DNA of 64,000 nucleotides. It comes from Levilactobacillus tongjiangensis. Its GTDB lineage: Bacteria > Bacillota > Bacilli > Lactobacillales > Lactobacillaceae. The stretch lies in the NCBI RefSeq assembly GCF_003946345.1, contig NZ_RHNY01000003.1, positions 62,001 to 126,000 of the forward strand. The letters run 5' to 3'. The first letter of the stretch is position 1; every line of letters starts with the position of its first letter. A model generated the notes under the pieces. The model saw only the letters and a list, made by a program, of their open reading frames with translations, had not been told where the DNA came from and did not search any database. Shown here in pieces: positions 8,112 to 16,346 of the stretch. The position numbers and the translations under genes were made by a program.

Positions 8112-8744
8112 ATGAAACACGAATGGCGTAAGGCTGAAAAAGCCTGGTATCTGCCGAAAGAACCGCAAGTATTGACGTTGCCCAAGCTGAATTTCGTGAC
8201 GATTACGGGGGCGGGAGATCCGAATCAACCAGCTTTCGGTGAGCACGTGGCGGCGCTCTATCCGGTTGCGTATGACTTGCGGATGGCACTGAAGCGCGGT
8301 GAGTTGGGCGAGCCTTACGAGTATACCGTCTATCCGTTAGAGGGGGTGTGGTCCACCAGTGATGGTTCACGGGGAACCACTCTCAACAAGGCAGCGCTGA
8401 CGTATAAAATTATGCTACGTCAGCCCGACCGCCTGACTGCGGATGATTTTGCTCAGGCGCTCGCGCGGGTTCAACAGAAGAAAGACAATCCTTGGCTGTC
8501 GCAGGTGAAGTGGGAAACATACACGGAAGGGTTAGTCGTACAAACCATTCATCACGGGGCGTTTGACGATGAACCCGTAACCTTTGCGAAGTTACAGGCG
8601 GTGTTAAAAGAACGAGATTATCGTGTTATCCCCACGATGGGAGACTATTGGCACCGAGAAATTTATCTCACTGATCCACGGCGGACGGCACCAGAGAAGG
8701 CGAAAACGGTGTTGCGATACCGCGTCGAGCAGGTCACAGAGTAG
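8112..8744 (+). CDS. GyrI-like small-molecule-binding domain protein
   Basis: 210 residues, ATG after GGGAGGCTGAACCG. It belongs to the longer GyrI-like group that opens KAEKAWYLPKEPQVLTLPKLNFVTITGAGDPN and shares the conserved FVTITGxGDPN and DYWHREIYLTDPRRTAPEK segments of that family. The function is unknown in most bacteria; some are reported as multidrug-binding or cyclopropanoid-hydrolase-like. It forms a probable two-gene operon with 7623-8093 and is closed by the terminator at 8768-8800. Confidence 0.78.
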   Translation: MKHEWRKAEKAWYLPKEPQVLTLPKLNFVTITGAGDPNQPAFGEHVAALYPVAYDLRMALKRGELGEPYEYTVYPLEGVWSTSDGSRGTTLNKAALTYKIMLRQPDRLTADDFAQALARVQQKKDNPWLSQVKWETYTEGLVVQTIHHGAFDDEPVTFAKLQAVLKERDYRVIPTMGDYWHREIYLTDPRRTAPEKAKTVLRYRVEQVTE

Positions 8745-8767
8745 TGATTGGTTAGTCAATTACGATA

Positions 8768-8800
8768 CTAAAAAAGCCACCCAACCGGGTGGCTTTTTAG
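8768..8800 (+). terminator. Bidirectional intrinsic terminator
   Basis: CTAAAAAAGCCACCC / GGGTGGCTTTTTAG around an AACC loop, between convergent genes. Confidence 0.9.
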
Positions 8801-8872
8801 TAATACCAATCGTTTCAACTAGGGTAGTTATGTGCAGTGGTTGACTGCTAAAGCTATCCGGGTTAGCAAAGA

Positions 8873-10045
8873 TTATTCAGCGTCGTAAGCAGCTTGGAAG
8901 ATCTTGATAATGTCTTCCTTCGTCCCCTTACGAGGGTTAGAGAAGGCGTTACCGTCTTTCAATGCGTTTTCGGCCATCAGTTCGAAGTCTTCAGGCTTAG
9001 CCCCGATTTCCTTGATGGACTTAGGAATACCAACGTCTTGTGACATTTGCTTCATGGCCTTGATAGCCAATTCGGCAGCGTCGCGGGTTGATAAGCCGTC
9101 CGTGTTTTCACCCATGATCTTAGCTAGTTCGGCAAAGCGTTCTGGGCAAGCGATGATGTTGTATTCTTCTACGTATGGCAGAAGCAGGGCACAGCAGACA
9201 CCATGAGGGGCGTCGTATTGGCCACCAAGTTGGTGAGCCATGGCGTGAACGTAACCCAAGTTGGCGTTGTTAAAGGCCATCCCGGCTAACATTTCAGCTT
9301 CGACCATCTTGGTCCGGGCATCCAGGTTGTGACCGTTAGCAACGGCTTCACGTAAGGAAGTTTCGATTAACTTGATGGCTTCGATACATTGTGAGTCGGT
9401 GATTGGGTTGTGGTCCACGGAAACGTATGGTTCGATTGATTGAACGAAGGCATCCATCCCAGTAGCGGCAGTTAAGCCCTTGGGAACGTCCAACATCAAG
9501 GTTGGGTCGTTGAAGGAAACTAGCGGAATGTTCCGCCATGAAACAACCACGAACTTCAAGTGGGTTTCTTCGTTCGTGATAACGGCGTGACGGGTCAATT
9601 CTGAACCGGTCCCGGCAGTCGTATTCACGGCGATCAGTGGTGGTAAAGCCTTATCGAGCGTTTCGATCCCAGCTAACTTGGTGATGTCGTCACCGTTAGT
9701 TAAGATGATTCCGGCACCTTTACCAGTATCATGGGCAGAGCCCCCACCAACAGTAATGATGGAGTCCGCACCGGATTCTTCATAAAGTTTTTTAACTTCT
9801 TTAATGTTACGGATCTTAGGGTTGGGTTCAACGTTGTTGTAAACAACGTAGTCCACACCGGCGGCCTTTAGTGAGGCCAACGTTTGTTGAACGGCACCGC
9901 CTTCAAGTCCTTCAAGGAACTTATCAGTAACGATAACGGGCTTCTTCATGCCAAGAGTCTTTGCACGATCACCAATCTTGTTAATAACGCCAGGGCCAAA
10001 AAAGTTGACACTGGGCATCAAAAAATCATAACTACGTTCAGCCAT
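8873..10045 (-). CDS. dhaT: Iron-containing alcohol dehydrogenase, 1,3-propanediol dehydrogenase type
   Basis: 390 residues, the standard length of group III alcohol dehydrogenases. The N-terminal NAD(P)-binding region has GGGSAHDTGKG (about residues 99-109), the family's GGGSxxDxxK motif. The C-terminal domain carries the metal-ligand pattern with D196, H200-like positions and HAMAHQLGGQYDAPHG (about 265-280), which provides conserved histidines. In heterofermentative lactobacilli this type reduces 3-hydroxypropionaldehyde or other aldehydes with NADH, re-oxidising cofactor. No glycerol dehydratase genes are nearby, so substrate assignment is by similarity only. It is monocistronic with its own promoter. 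Confidence 0.82.
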   Translation of the reverse strand: MAERSYDFLMPSVNFFGPGVINKIGDRAKTLGMKKPVIVTDKFLEGLEGGAVQQTLASLKAAGVDYVVYNNVEPNPKIRNIKEVKKLYEESGADSIITVGGGSAHDTGKGAGIILTNGDDITKLAGIETLDKALPPLIAVNTTAGTGSELTRHAVITNEETHLKFVVVSWRNIPLVSFNDPTLMLDVPKGLTAATGMDAFVQSIEPYVSVDHNPITDSQCIEAIKLIETSLREAVANGHNLDARTKMVEAEMLAGMAFNNANLGYVHAMAHQLGGQYDAPHGVCCALLLPYVEEYNIIACPERFAELAKIMGENTDGLSTRDAAELAIKAMKQMSQDVGIPKSIKEIGAKPEDFELMAENALKDGNAFSNPRKGTKEDIIKIFQAAYDAE

Positions 10046-10103
10046 AAAGCAAATGCCTTCTTTCAGAAGTTTTGAAAATCATTAATATCAATTTCACAAG
10101 GTA

Positions 10104-10132
10104 ATTATAACCGAAATACTTACAGTTGACAA
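10104..10132 (-). promoter_or_regulatory. Promoter of the alcohol dehydrogenase gene
   Basis: On the minus strand -35 TTGTCA (10127-10132) and -10 TATAAT (10104-10109) are separated by exactly 17 bp, 59 bp upstream of the start codon. Confidence 0.82.
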
Positions 10133-10453
10133 CCGGTTTGCTAAAAAGATTGTTAATTTGTTTACAAAACGTCGTCAACCTTGATGTTAAGGCTTTTCAG
10201 TTAACAGCTAAAATTAAACTGTCTGATTTCAAGTTAACCACCCTGATTATGAAAATTATGATGGATTTCACGAACACCCGCAGTTTAGCGAATAAATCCC
10301 TACCCTTAAGACCGGCATCTAATGAAAAGAAAAATATTAATCATGTGATTTATATTTTGCGTTAGCCATTGTAGTTATTGACTAGATAGCTTAAAATTAA
10401 CTTATTGAGATATCATTTATACATAGAAAAGTTTTATGCGGAGGTAAGATAAT
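10133..10453. other. AT-rich intergenic stretch, no gene supported
   Basis: About 320 bp between divergent genes. A 79-codon frame (10126-10365, plus) crosses it, but it begins inside the dehydrogenase promoter, has no ribosome binding site and shows no recognisable protein features. A GCGGAGGT ribosome binding site for the lipoprotein gene ends the stretch. No clear -35/-10 pair was identified for that gene. Confidence 0.5.
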
Positions 10454-11221
10454 ATGAAAGTGAGAAAACACTGGCTCATTGCAATTGTGGCACTGTTAGC
10501 CATTGGTGGTTTGGCTGGGTGTTCATCCGGTGTGAACGACCAAGCTAAAAATGCTGATCAAGCAAGTTCAAGCAACTCATCCAATGCCAAGACGGCGAAG
10601 GACGAGTCCATCTTGAAGGACGCCCAAGAATTAAACGCGGATGGTAAGTACAAGAAGTCCAACCAAAAATTGAGCACCATTGACCTGGCTGACTTAAACA
10701 AGAAGGGCTTTGGCACGTTGAAGACGGAATTTTTCAACCTACAAAAGAGTAACGATAAGTTCTTGTTGAAGAAGAGTCAGTCCGGTAGTAAGACCACTAC
10801 GACGAACAATGGTGGGTCAACAACGTCTAATGCCACGCCAACGACCAACAATAGCTTTGATAGCTATGGGAAGTTCACGGGGGATTACTACTTCTACAAC
10901 GATGATGATGGTGACCGGCAACAATCCAGTCTGACCATTAATTCTGACGGTACTGTGATTCAAAACAACAACGATGGTTCCGCCTTCCACGGTTCAGCTA
11001 CTGTGAAGAGTTCCGGTGAGAGGGGCGTGTTGTCCTACGATGTAACATCAGACACGAACGATACCAAGAGTATTAATGCTAACGTTGAAGTTGATGTCGT
11101 TTGGAGTAACGGAGAACACGAAACCTACTATGGCTACATGTCATACGATGGTGATTCCGTGCTGACTGATGGTAAGAGTTACGATGGCGACCTGGTCAAC
11201 GAAGTTTGGGTTCACTATTAA
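10454..11221 (+). CDS. Predicted cell-surface lipoprotein, function unknown
   Basis: 255 residues. A lipoprotein signal peptide ends in lipobox LAGC (Cys at about 23). A low-complexity Ser/Asn/Thr/Lys linker follows, with a polar threonine/asparagine-rich stretch around 118-135. The C-terminal roughly 110 residues are acidic, with repeated DGD/DDD clusters and an FTGDYYFYNDDDGD segment that looks like a beta-rich domain. No named family is recognised. The start is the ATG after GCGGAGGT. It is followed by a terminator and then a second lipoprotein gene. Confidence 0.75.
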   Translation: MKVRKHWLIAIVALLAIGGLAGCSSGVNDQAKNADQASSSNSSNAKTAKDESILKDAQELNADGKYKKSNQKLSTIDLADLNKKGFGTLKTEFFNLQKSNDKFLLKKSQSGSKTTTTNNGGSTTSNATPTTNNSFDSYGKFTGDYYFYNDDDGDRQQSSLTINSDGTVIQNNNDGSAFHGSATVKSSGERGVLSYDVTSDTNDTKSINANVEVDVVWSNGEHETYYGYMSYDGDSVLTDGKSYDGDLVNEVWVHY

Positions 11222-11238
11222 AGATTAATAATTAAGCG

Positions 11239-11286
11239 ATGCACGGGGATTCTCTAATAACTGAGGACTTACCGTGCATTTTTTAA
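11239..11286 (+). terminator. Intrinsic terminator after the lipoprotein gene
   Basis: ATGCACGG (11239-11246) pairs with CCGTGCAT (11272-11279), followed by a T run; the loop is long. Confidence 0.65.
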
Positions 11287-11307
11287 TCAGTTTGAAGGGA
11301 GTCCCTT

Positions 11308-12285
11308 ATGAAAAAATGGGTATTAATGGGTCTAAGCATGATGGCCGTCGTGGTCTTGGTAAGCGGCTGTCAAAAAAAGGCGACCAATAGTGGCAAGGAG
11401 TCAGCGAACCGGGCGACCCGGTCAAGCACGAAGTCGAAGTCATCCAGCAAACGAACGGGTAGGCCTGTCAGCAAACAGCAAGCGACACCAGGTAAAACCA
11501 AACAGTCATCGCCGTTTAAGCCAATCGTGACGCAAACCATGGGCCGCTTAAAGGGTCAGAATGCCGTCTACGTTCAACAGATTGGGCACGATGCCTATCA
11601 GTGGCACGTTAAGTCGCAGAAGGCCGCGAGTGATATCAAACTGTTTATCCTAGCCACTGTGTATCAACAGGTTCAGGCGGGTAAGTTTAATTTAACTGCC
11701 ACTTACACGTTAAAGGATGGTGACAAGGTTGGGGGGACCGGGAGCCTACAGGGGATGGCAGCTGGCACTACCTTGACGAACCAGGAACTATTGAAGTATA
11801 TGATGACGGTGAGCGACAACACGGCTACCAACGTGGTGATTCGTGAGGTTGGCGGCTTTGATGCTGTTAATCGCGAAATTAAGCGTCTGGGGGCCACACA
11901 GACGGTTCTCCAGCGAAAGATGATGGATCAAAAATCGTTGGCAGCAGGCAAAGATAACATGACTTCTGCCCGTGACTTGGGGCAATTGTTAGCGAAGTTG
12001 TGGCAACACCAGTTGATTTCAAAATCGGCCGATATGGCGATGCTGAAGTTAATGGCGGCCAATACCAATCACAGTAAGCTCCCCAAGTTGATTCCAAGTG
12101 ATCGACAAGTTTATAACAAGACAGGTGAGTTTGATACTTACGGGGTTGAAAACGATGCCGCAATCTTTGCGAAGGGTAAACGGGCGGTCGTCGTTGTGGC
12201 TTTGTCACAGGGAGGTCCGTTGGCCGAACAGGTTGCGGCCATGAACCAGTTGGGTAAACAGGTCGATGCGGCTACCTTTAAATAA
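11308..12285 (+). CDS. Serine hydrolase lipoprotein, class A beta-lactamase fold
   Basis: 325 residues with a lipobox VSGC (Cys 21) and a basic/serine-rich linker to about residue 70. The catalytic domain shows the penicillin-recognising triad: SxxK as SDIK (108-111), SDN (169-171) and KTG (271-273). At the place where class A beta-lactamases have the deacylating Glu166 the sequence reads QRKMMD, without a matching glutamate. It is therefore more likely a cell-wall carboxypeptidase/esterase-like or inactive relative than a true beta-lactamase. Anchored outside the membrane by its lipid. Ribosome binding site GAAGGGAG. Confidence 0.8.
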   Translation: MKKWVLMGLSMMAVVVLVSGCQKKATNSGKESANRATRSSTKSKSSSKRTGRPVSKQQATPGKTKQSSPFKPIVTQTMGRLKGQNAVYVQQIGHDAYQWHVKSQKAASDIKLFILATVYQQVQAGKFNLTATYTLKDGDKVGGTGSLQGMAAGTTLTNQELLKYMMTVSDNTATNVVIREVGGFDAVNREIKRLGATQTVLQRKMMDQKSLAAGKDNMTSARDLGQLLAKLWQHQLISKSADMAMLKLMAANTNHSKLPKLIPSDRQVYNKTGEFDTYGVENDAAIFAKGKRAVVVVALSQGGPLAEQVAAMNQLGKQVDAATFK

Positions 12286-12334
12286 AGGGCTTAGGCAATT
12301 CGAAGATTGTTGCACAGTTGGTTAAAGAACTCGC

Positions 12335-12340
12335 TATAAT
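12335..12340 (+). promoter_or_regulatory. Probable -10 box of the CDF gene
   Basis: Perfect TATAAT 44 bp before the start codon; a TTGCAC at 12310-12315 is the best -35 candidate but is 19 bp away. Confidence 0.5.
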
Positions 12341-12383
12341 AAGGGTTAAGTGCTTAATTTTAATGGGGTAAGAAGGGGTACAG

Positions 12384-13361
12384 ATGAAAGACATAGATGC
12401 CCACCGTCAAGCTGAACAGGCGGTATGGGCTGAACGTCAGCAACAAGAGTTACAGAAGCTTTACGGGGCCCAACGCCACTTGTATTTAAACGTGGTGGCC
12501 TACGTATTGATTTCGGTGATCGAGTTTTACTTGGCCATTGTGGGCCATTCACAGACCTTGCGTGCGGATGCCTTTAATAATCTGTCCGGGATTATCTCGA
12601 CCGTCCTCTTATTAGTCGGCATCTACATTGCCCGGGATATTCACGATGATGATTTGATGGGCCAGCCGCTGCCTGAGGAAGATGGTAATGGTAGCCAACG
12701 TTTACAACTGACTCGGTTTCACTATGAAACGGTCTTCACGATGATTACTGGAATCGTCATGATTGCGATTGCAGCCAGTGTTATCTATGGTGGGGTTCGG
12801 GGGTTGATGACTCCTGCAACTCAGGAAGTACCGAAGGCTATTACCCTAGTGGGTGCCGGGATTGCGACCGCAATTATGGTCGGTGTCTGGTGGTTGAACA
12901 AGCGGGCTGGTCGGAAATTACAAAACGCTGCGTTGACTGCGGCTGCCCAGGATAGTTTAAGTGATGCGGTTACCAGTTTAGGAACGATGTTAGCCATTGG
13001 CGGCGCCTTATGGTTTAAGGTTAGCTGGCTTGATGGCGTGGCCAGCATTTTGGTGGGTATCTACATTCTGATGGCTGGCGTCCGGATCTTTCGGGAAAGC
13101 AGTTTGAATTTGGCAGACTACTTTGATCCAGAAGTAGAAGATAAGTTCCGTCAAGCCGTTAATGAGTTTGCGGCGGTTCAAGAGGTGGCGGAACTCAAGG
13201 CCCATTACAATGGGAACGTGGTTACCTTAGATTTGGTGATTGTCGTGGATCCTCACATGGAAGTTCGGGACAGTTATCAGTTGGGTGAAGAAATTGAGGC
13301 ACGGATGCGCCGCCAATTTGGGATTGTCGATACTGATGTGATGGCGATTCCTAGCAATTGA
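12384..13361 (+). CDS. Cation diffusion facilitator (CDF) metal exporter
   Basis: 325 residues, ATG behind AAGGGGT. The N-terminal half has about six hydrophobic helices and the C-terminal roughly 85 residues form the cytoplasmic CDF dimerisation domain. The two metal-site helices read ADAFNNLSG (helix 2) and QDSLSDAVTS (helix 5). The DxxxD form in helix 5, instead of the HxxxD of zinc exporters, is the pattern of the manganese/iron subgroup. Export of Mn2+ or another divalent cation by proton exchange is therefore inferred. Single-gene unit, closed by a perfect terminator. Confidence 0.82.
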   Translation: MKDIDAHRQAEQAVWAERQQQELQKLYGAQRHLYLNVVAYVLISVIEFYLAIVGHSQTLRADAFNNLSGIISTVLLLVGIYIARDIHDDDLMGQPLPEEDGNGSQRLQLTRFHYETVFTMITGIVMIAIAASVIYGGVRGLMTPATQEVPKAITLVGAGIATAIMVGVWWLNKRAGRKLQNAALTAAAQDSLSDAVTSLGTMLAIGGALWFKVSWLDGVASILVGIYILMAGVRIFRESSLNLADYFDPEVEDKFRQAVNEFAAVQEVAELKAHYNGNVVTLDLVIVVDPHMEVRDSYQLGEEIEARMRRQFGIVDTDVMAIPSN

Positions 13362-13376
13362 GTAGATTTTAACCAG

Positions 13377-13414
13377 AAAAAGGGAATTCAGATTGTTGTC
13401 TGAATTCCCTTTTT
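13377..13414 (+). terminator. Intrinsic terminator after the CDF gene
   Basis: AAAAAGGGAATTCAGA / TCTGAATTCCCTTTTT hairpin, perfect 16-bp stem. Confidence 0.92.
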
Positions 13415-13573
13415 AATTATTAAACTATTATTAATAATTAAAAGCTAACGCTATGGCTAGTAACTGAATTCAGTCAGTCACAAGGACGCCGAATTGATGG
13501 TTACTAAAAAGTGCCTACTACCCAAAATAGCAGGTATCAATTAAAATAGGTAAAAAGACAAGGAGGTCTTCTC

Positions 13574-13948
13574 GTGAAGAAGTCGTATAACAATGGGGTT
13601 GAAGCAACGTTGGGCGTCATCAGTGGTAAGTGGAAACCGCAACTACTTTGCTATCTTGGCCAGCGGCCCCAGCGGACGTGTGATCTTCGCCAGAACCTCC
13701 CGGCCATTTCACAGAAGGTCTTGACCCAACAGCTGCGGGAGCTGGAGCGGGATGGCATCATTTCTCGCCAAATTTCTGGTGACCGGGCACCGTTTAAAGT
13801 GACGTATGCTCTGACTGAGCTGGGTCATTCGCTGGGAGAAATTCTGGTACAGATGTCGTTGTGGGGCGAGCAGCGGGCAAATCAGGTTCCCGACATGGAA
13901 GTCACTCACGACCATGAAGGCTTCACCCAACTTTTACAAAATTCTTGA
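13574..13948 (+). CDS. HxlR-family transcriptional regulator
   Basis: 124 residues, GTG start behind AAGGAGG. Typical HxlR sequence: GVEATLGVISGKWKPQLLCYL at the start of the winged helix, then ISQKVLTQQLRELERDGIISR as the recognition part and wing. This family commonly senses electrophiles, quinones or redox state. It lies upstream of a small winged-helix protein and an Old Yellow Enzyme flavoprotein, so control of the flavoenzyme is plausible. A small terminator directly follows the gene. Confidence 0.85.
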   Translation: MKKSYNNGVEATLGVISGKWKPQLLCYLGQRPQRTCDLRQNLPAISQKVLTQQLRELERDGIISRQISGDRAPFKVTYALTELGHSLGEILVQMSLWGEQRANQVPDMEVTHDHEGFTQLLQNS

Positions 13949-13950
13949 GG

Positions 13951-13977
13951 AGGCACTTTTAAGTGCCTTCTTTTTTT
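13951..13977 (+). terminator. Short intrinsic terminator/attenuator after hxlR
   Basis: AGGCACTT/AAGTGCCT stem with a 2-base loop and seven T residues; starts 2 bp after the stop codon. Confidence 0.75.
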
Positions 13978-14022
13978 ATGGTCGGATGACGGTTATGCTG
14001 AATTCTGTTGAGGAGGTGGCTA

Positions 14023-14328
14023 ATGAAATCGACCATAAAAGGACTTAACACGATGCAGGCTACGGTGACGCAGCCCACCCAATGGCACCTGTTGCTGGTA
14101 CTTGCAACGGGACCGCGGACGTCATTGGCGTTGTGGCAAGCGGTTCCGTGGCAACAGAAATGGCAGTGTTTAAGCGCGTTGGCTCGACTTCAACGCCACC
14201 AACTCGTGATGTTTCACATGAAACATCACTGTTGGACGTTGACCGCTGCCGGTGAGACGTTGCGGCCCGTTCTGCGTGCCATTCAAAAATGTTCAGAAGT
14301 GAAGGGAGAAAATCCAAATGACGTATAA
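14023..14328 (+). CDS. Small winged-helix-like protein upstream of the OYE gene
   Basis: 101 residues from ATG 14023, placed 7 bp after GAGGAGGTGG. The sequence looks like a compact winged helix: a hydrophobic first helix (HLLLVLATGPRTSLALW), a second helix QKWQCLSALARLQRHQLV, then a wing ending WTLTAAGETLRPVL, the LTxxG style of HxlR/MarR/PadR wings. Its end overlaps the following flavoenzyme start by 11 bp, indicating translational coupling. It is tryptophan- and glutamine-rich. A regulator or cofactor-like partner is a guess. Confidence 0.6.
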   Translation: MKSTIKGLNTMQATVTQPTQWHLLLVLATGPRTSLALWQAVPWQQKWQCLSALARLQRHQLVMFHMKHHCWTLTAAGETLRPVLRAIQKCSEVKGENPNDV

Positions 14329-15505
14329 TTTTATGCAACCATACACGTTTGCCAATGGTTTAACCTTAAAGAATCGCGTGGTCATGTCACCCACGACCAC
14401 GATGTCTAGTTTTTACAATGGTCGGGTAACTAACGATGAAATTGCTTTTTATGGTGCCCGTTCCGGCGGTCTGGGTCTGATTATCGGTGAAGTAGCCAAC
14501 GTGATTGCCAGCGGTAAAGGTTTTGAAGGAGAGCTGTCAATTGCTGATGATAGCGATATTGCTGGTTTGAGCGAGTTAGCCCACGCTATGAAACGCAATG
14601 GTACCAAAGCAATTCTTCAGATATTCCATGCTGGTCGAAAGTCAAACGACAGTATTCTACGGGGCGAGCAACCCGTTAGTGCCAGTGCCATTGCAGCGGC
14701 CTACCCTGCCGATTCTCAGGAACCCCGGGCACTGACTGCCGCTGAAATTGATGAGATCATCGTCGCTTTTGGCGCGGCAACTCGTCGGGCCATTGCCGCT
14801 GGGTTTGATGGTGTGGAGCTTCACGGGGCGAACACTTACTTGTTGCAACAGTTCTTTTCTCCCAACTCTAACCGGCGGACGGACAAGTGGGGCGGCGACC
14901 GCGAGGCACGGATGGGCTTTGCTAAGGCCGTTATCGCGAGCGCCCATGCAGCCATTATAGAAAATGCTGATCGACCATTTTTGCTGGGGTACCGTTTCTC
15001 TCCAGAAGAAATTGAAACACCAGGGATTCGTTTGGCTGACAGTTTAGCTTTTGTGGACATGTTAGCGGAAACGACAGTCGACTACGTTCACGTGTCGATG
15101 GGGTCAGCCCATCGGACGTCCTTGAACGATAAGATGGATCACGAGCCAATTCTGACCAAGGTCGTTCAGCAATTGGCGGGTCGTAAGCCACTGATTGGTG
15201 TGGGTTCGGTTGAAACACCGGCCGATGCGGATGCCGTTTTAGCAATGGGCACTGATTTGGTTGCCATGGGCCGTGAAATGATTCGTGAACCGGAGTGGGT
15301 AGAGAAGGTTGCGGCCGGCGACGAAGCCAACATTCGTTACCAGTTAGCACCGAGTGAAATGTCGGCGCTTAAGATTCCACGTGCCATGCAGGATTACCTA
15401 AAGGGCGCCTTCTATTCGGTCATGCACTTTACGGATGATCCCGCTACGGTTGAGGATTATCAGAATCAAGCAGCCCCCATGGAAGGGTTCGAAAAGAAGC
15501 TATAA
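14318..15505 (+). CDS. NADH:flavin oxidoreductase, Old Yellow Enzyme family
   Basis: 395 residues, ATG after GAAGGGAG. A TIM-barrel FMN enzyme: NRVVMSPTTT near residue 20, the substrate-binding His-x-x-Asn in VELHGANTYLLQQFFSP (about 165-180), RRTDKWGGD for FMN/active-site contacts, and GVGSVETPADA plus MGREMIREP phosphate-binding segments near the end. Such enzymes reduce activated alkenes, quinones or nitro compounds with NAD(P)H. It overlaps the small winged-helix gene and follows HxlR, so an inducible detoxification unit is inferred. Confidence 0.88.
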   Translation: MTYNFMQPYTFANGLTLKNRVVMSPTTTMSSFYNGRVTNDEIAFYGARSGGLGLIIGEVANVIASGKGFEGELSIADDSDIAGLSELAHAMKRNGTKAILQIFHAGRKSNDSILRGEQPVSASAIAAAYPADSQEPRALTAAEIDEIIVAFGAATRRAIAAGFDGVELHGANTYLLQQFFSPNSNRRTDKWGGDREARMGFAKAVIASAHAAIIENADRPFLLGYRFSPEEIETPGIRLADSLAFVDMLAETTVDYVHVSMGSAHRTSLNDKMDHEPILTKVVQQLAGRKPLIGVGSVETPADADAVLAMGTDLVAMGREMIREPEWVEKVAAGDEANIRYQLAPSEMSALKIPRAMQDYLKGAFYSVMHFTDDPATVEDYQNQAAPMEGFEKKL

Positions 15506-15543
15506 GTTCCAACAAAATTATTGCTAAAAATCAGGTAAAATGG

Positions 15544-15575
15544 GCGTCTAGGATGAGAGTTCCTAGACGCTCTTT
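15544..15575 (+). terminator. Intrinsic terminator after the OYE gene
   Basis: GCGTCTAGGA / TCCTAGACGC, 10-bp perfect stem followed by TCTTT. Confidence 0.8.
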
Positions 15576-15582
15576 GTGTCGG

Positions 15583-16275
15583 TTAGTTCGTTATCCGGAC
15601 TTGACCAGAGCCACTCGAAATCGTCAGTGGGTGGGCACCGGGCAGACTGGCCTGTTGATTATTGCCAGCCCGCTTATGTCCGTTTAATTTAAACTGACCA
15701 GTCTTAACACTGACCTGCAGCCCGGCCGTCTTGAAATGGGTCAACGTGGTGGTCCCGTTTTGTTTGCGGAGCTGACCACCCGCAGTAACGGTGAGGTGGT
15801 CAGCGTTGGTCGTACCATTCTTGTGGTCGATGGCTAGTCGTTTAGTGGTCAGATCATTGAGCTGTAAGGTGCCGTTGAGTTGGTGGATGGTCATGTTGGT
15901 AAACGCCGCAGGTTCAGCGACGGTGAGGGTGATGACGGCCGACTTGCCCAACTCAATATGGTGGTCCCTGGCAGATTTTTGAAGCAGCGTCAGGTGGTTA
16001 TCTTTGGTGGTCACGGCAAATTGTTGTGGCGCAACGTTGGTCAGGGTTAGTCGGTTGACTCGTCCGCATTTGATGATGACCTTCGCTGTGCGGACCGCAA
16101 TATTTAGGCTTTGTGGCCGTTTTGTTAGTTGGTGTTGTTGGGTCTTGAGTGGTGTGATGGTCAGGGAATTGACGTCAATTCTTTGATGATGAGTTGTGGC
16201 CCAGATGACGGTGCCACCTAAGACAACGGCGAGAACGATAAGCATAATTAGAATACTGAACAGTAATTTTTTCAT
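15583..16275 (-). CDS. Membrane-anchored DUF4097-like beta-helical protein
   Basis: 230 residues. One N-terminal membrane helix (about 4-27) anchors an extracytoplasmic repetitive beta domain. Successive strands such as MTIHQLNGTLQLNDL, RLAIDHKNGTTNADHL and GQLRKQNGTTTLTHF fit the DUF4097/adhesin-like fold often found with stress-responsive membrane regulators. Function unknown. It lies downstream of the TetR gene 16347-16916 in the same direction, and its own promoter region has an inverted TGAATGA/TCATTCA repeat, so repression by that TetR is likely. Confidence 0.7.
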   Translation of the reverse strand: MKKLLFSILIMLIVLAVVLGGTVIWATTHHQRIDVNSLTITPLKTQQHQLTKRPQSLNIAVRTAKVIIKCGRVNRLTLTNVAPQQFAVTTKDNHLTLLQKSARDHHIELGKSAVITLTVAEPAAFTNMTIHQLNGTLQLNDLTTKRLAIDHKNGTTNADHLTVTAGGQLRKQNGTTTLTHFKTAGLQVSVKTGQFKLNGHKRAGNNQQASLPGAHPLTISSGSGQVRITN

Positions 16276-16289
16276 GAGCTACTCCTTTT

Positions 16290-16316
16290 TGAATGAACGT
16301 ATATAATATTCATTCA
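16290..16316 (-). promoter_or_regulatory. TetR-type operator in front of the DUF4097-like gene
   Basis: TGAATGA (16290-16296) and TCATTCA (16310-16316) form an inverted repeat around TATATAAT-like -10 sequence. The same half-sites occur upstream of the TetR gene at 16938-16980. Confidence 0.65.
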
Positions 16317-16346
16317 TTTTTGATTAATAAAAATAACCGTTGGGGG

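Noticed and set aside
10126..10365. 79-codon plus-strand frame between dhaT and the lipoprotein gene
   Set aside because: It starts within the dehydrogenase promoter, has no ribosome binding site, and the product has no family features or signal.
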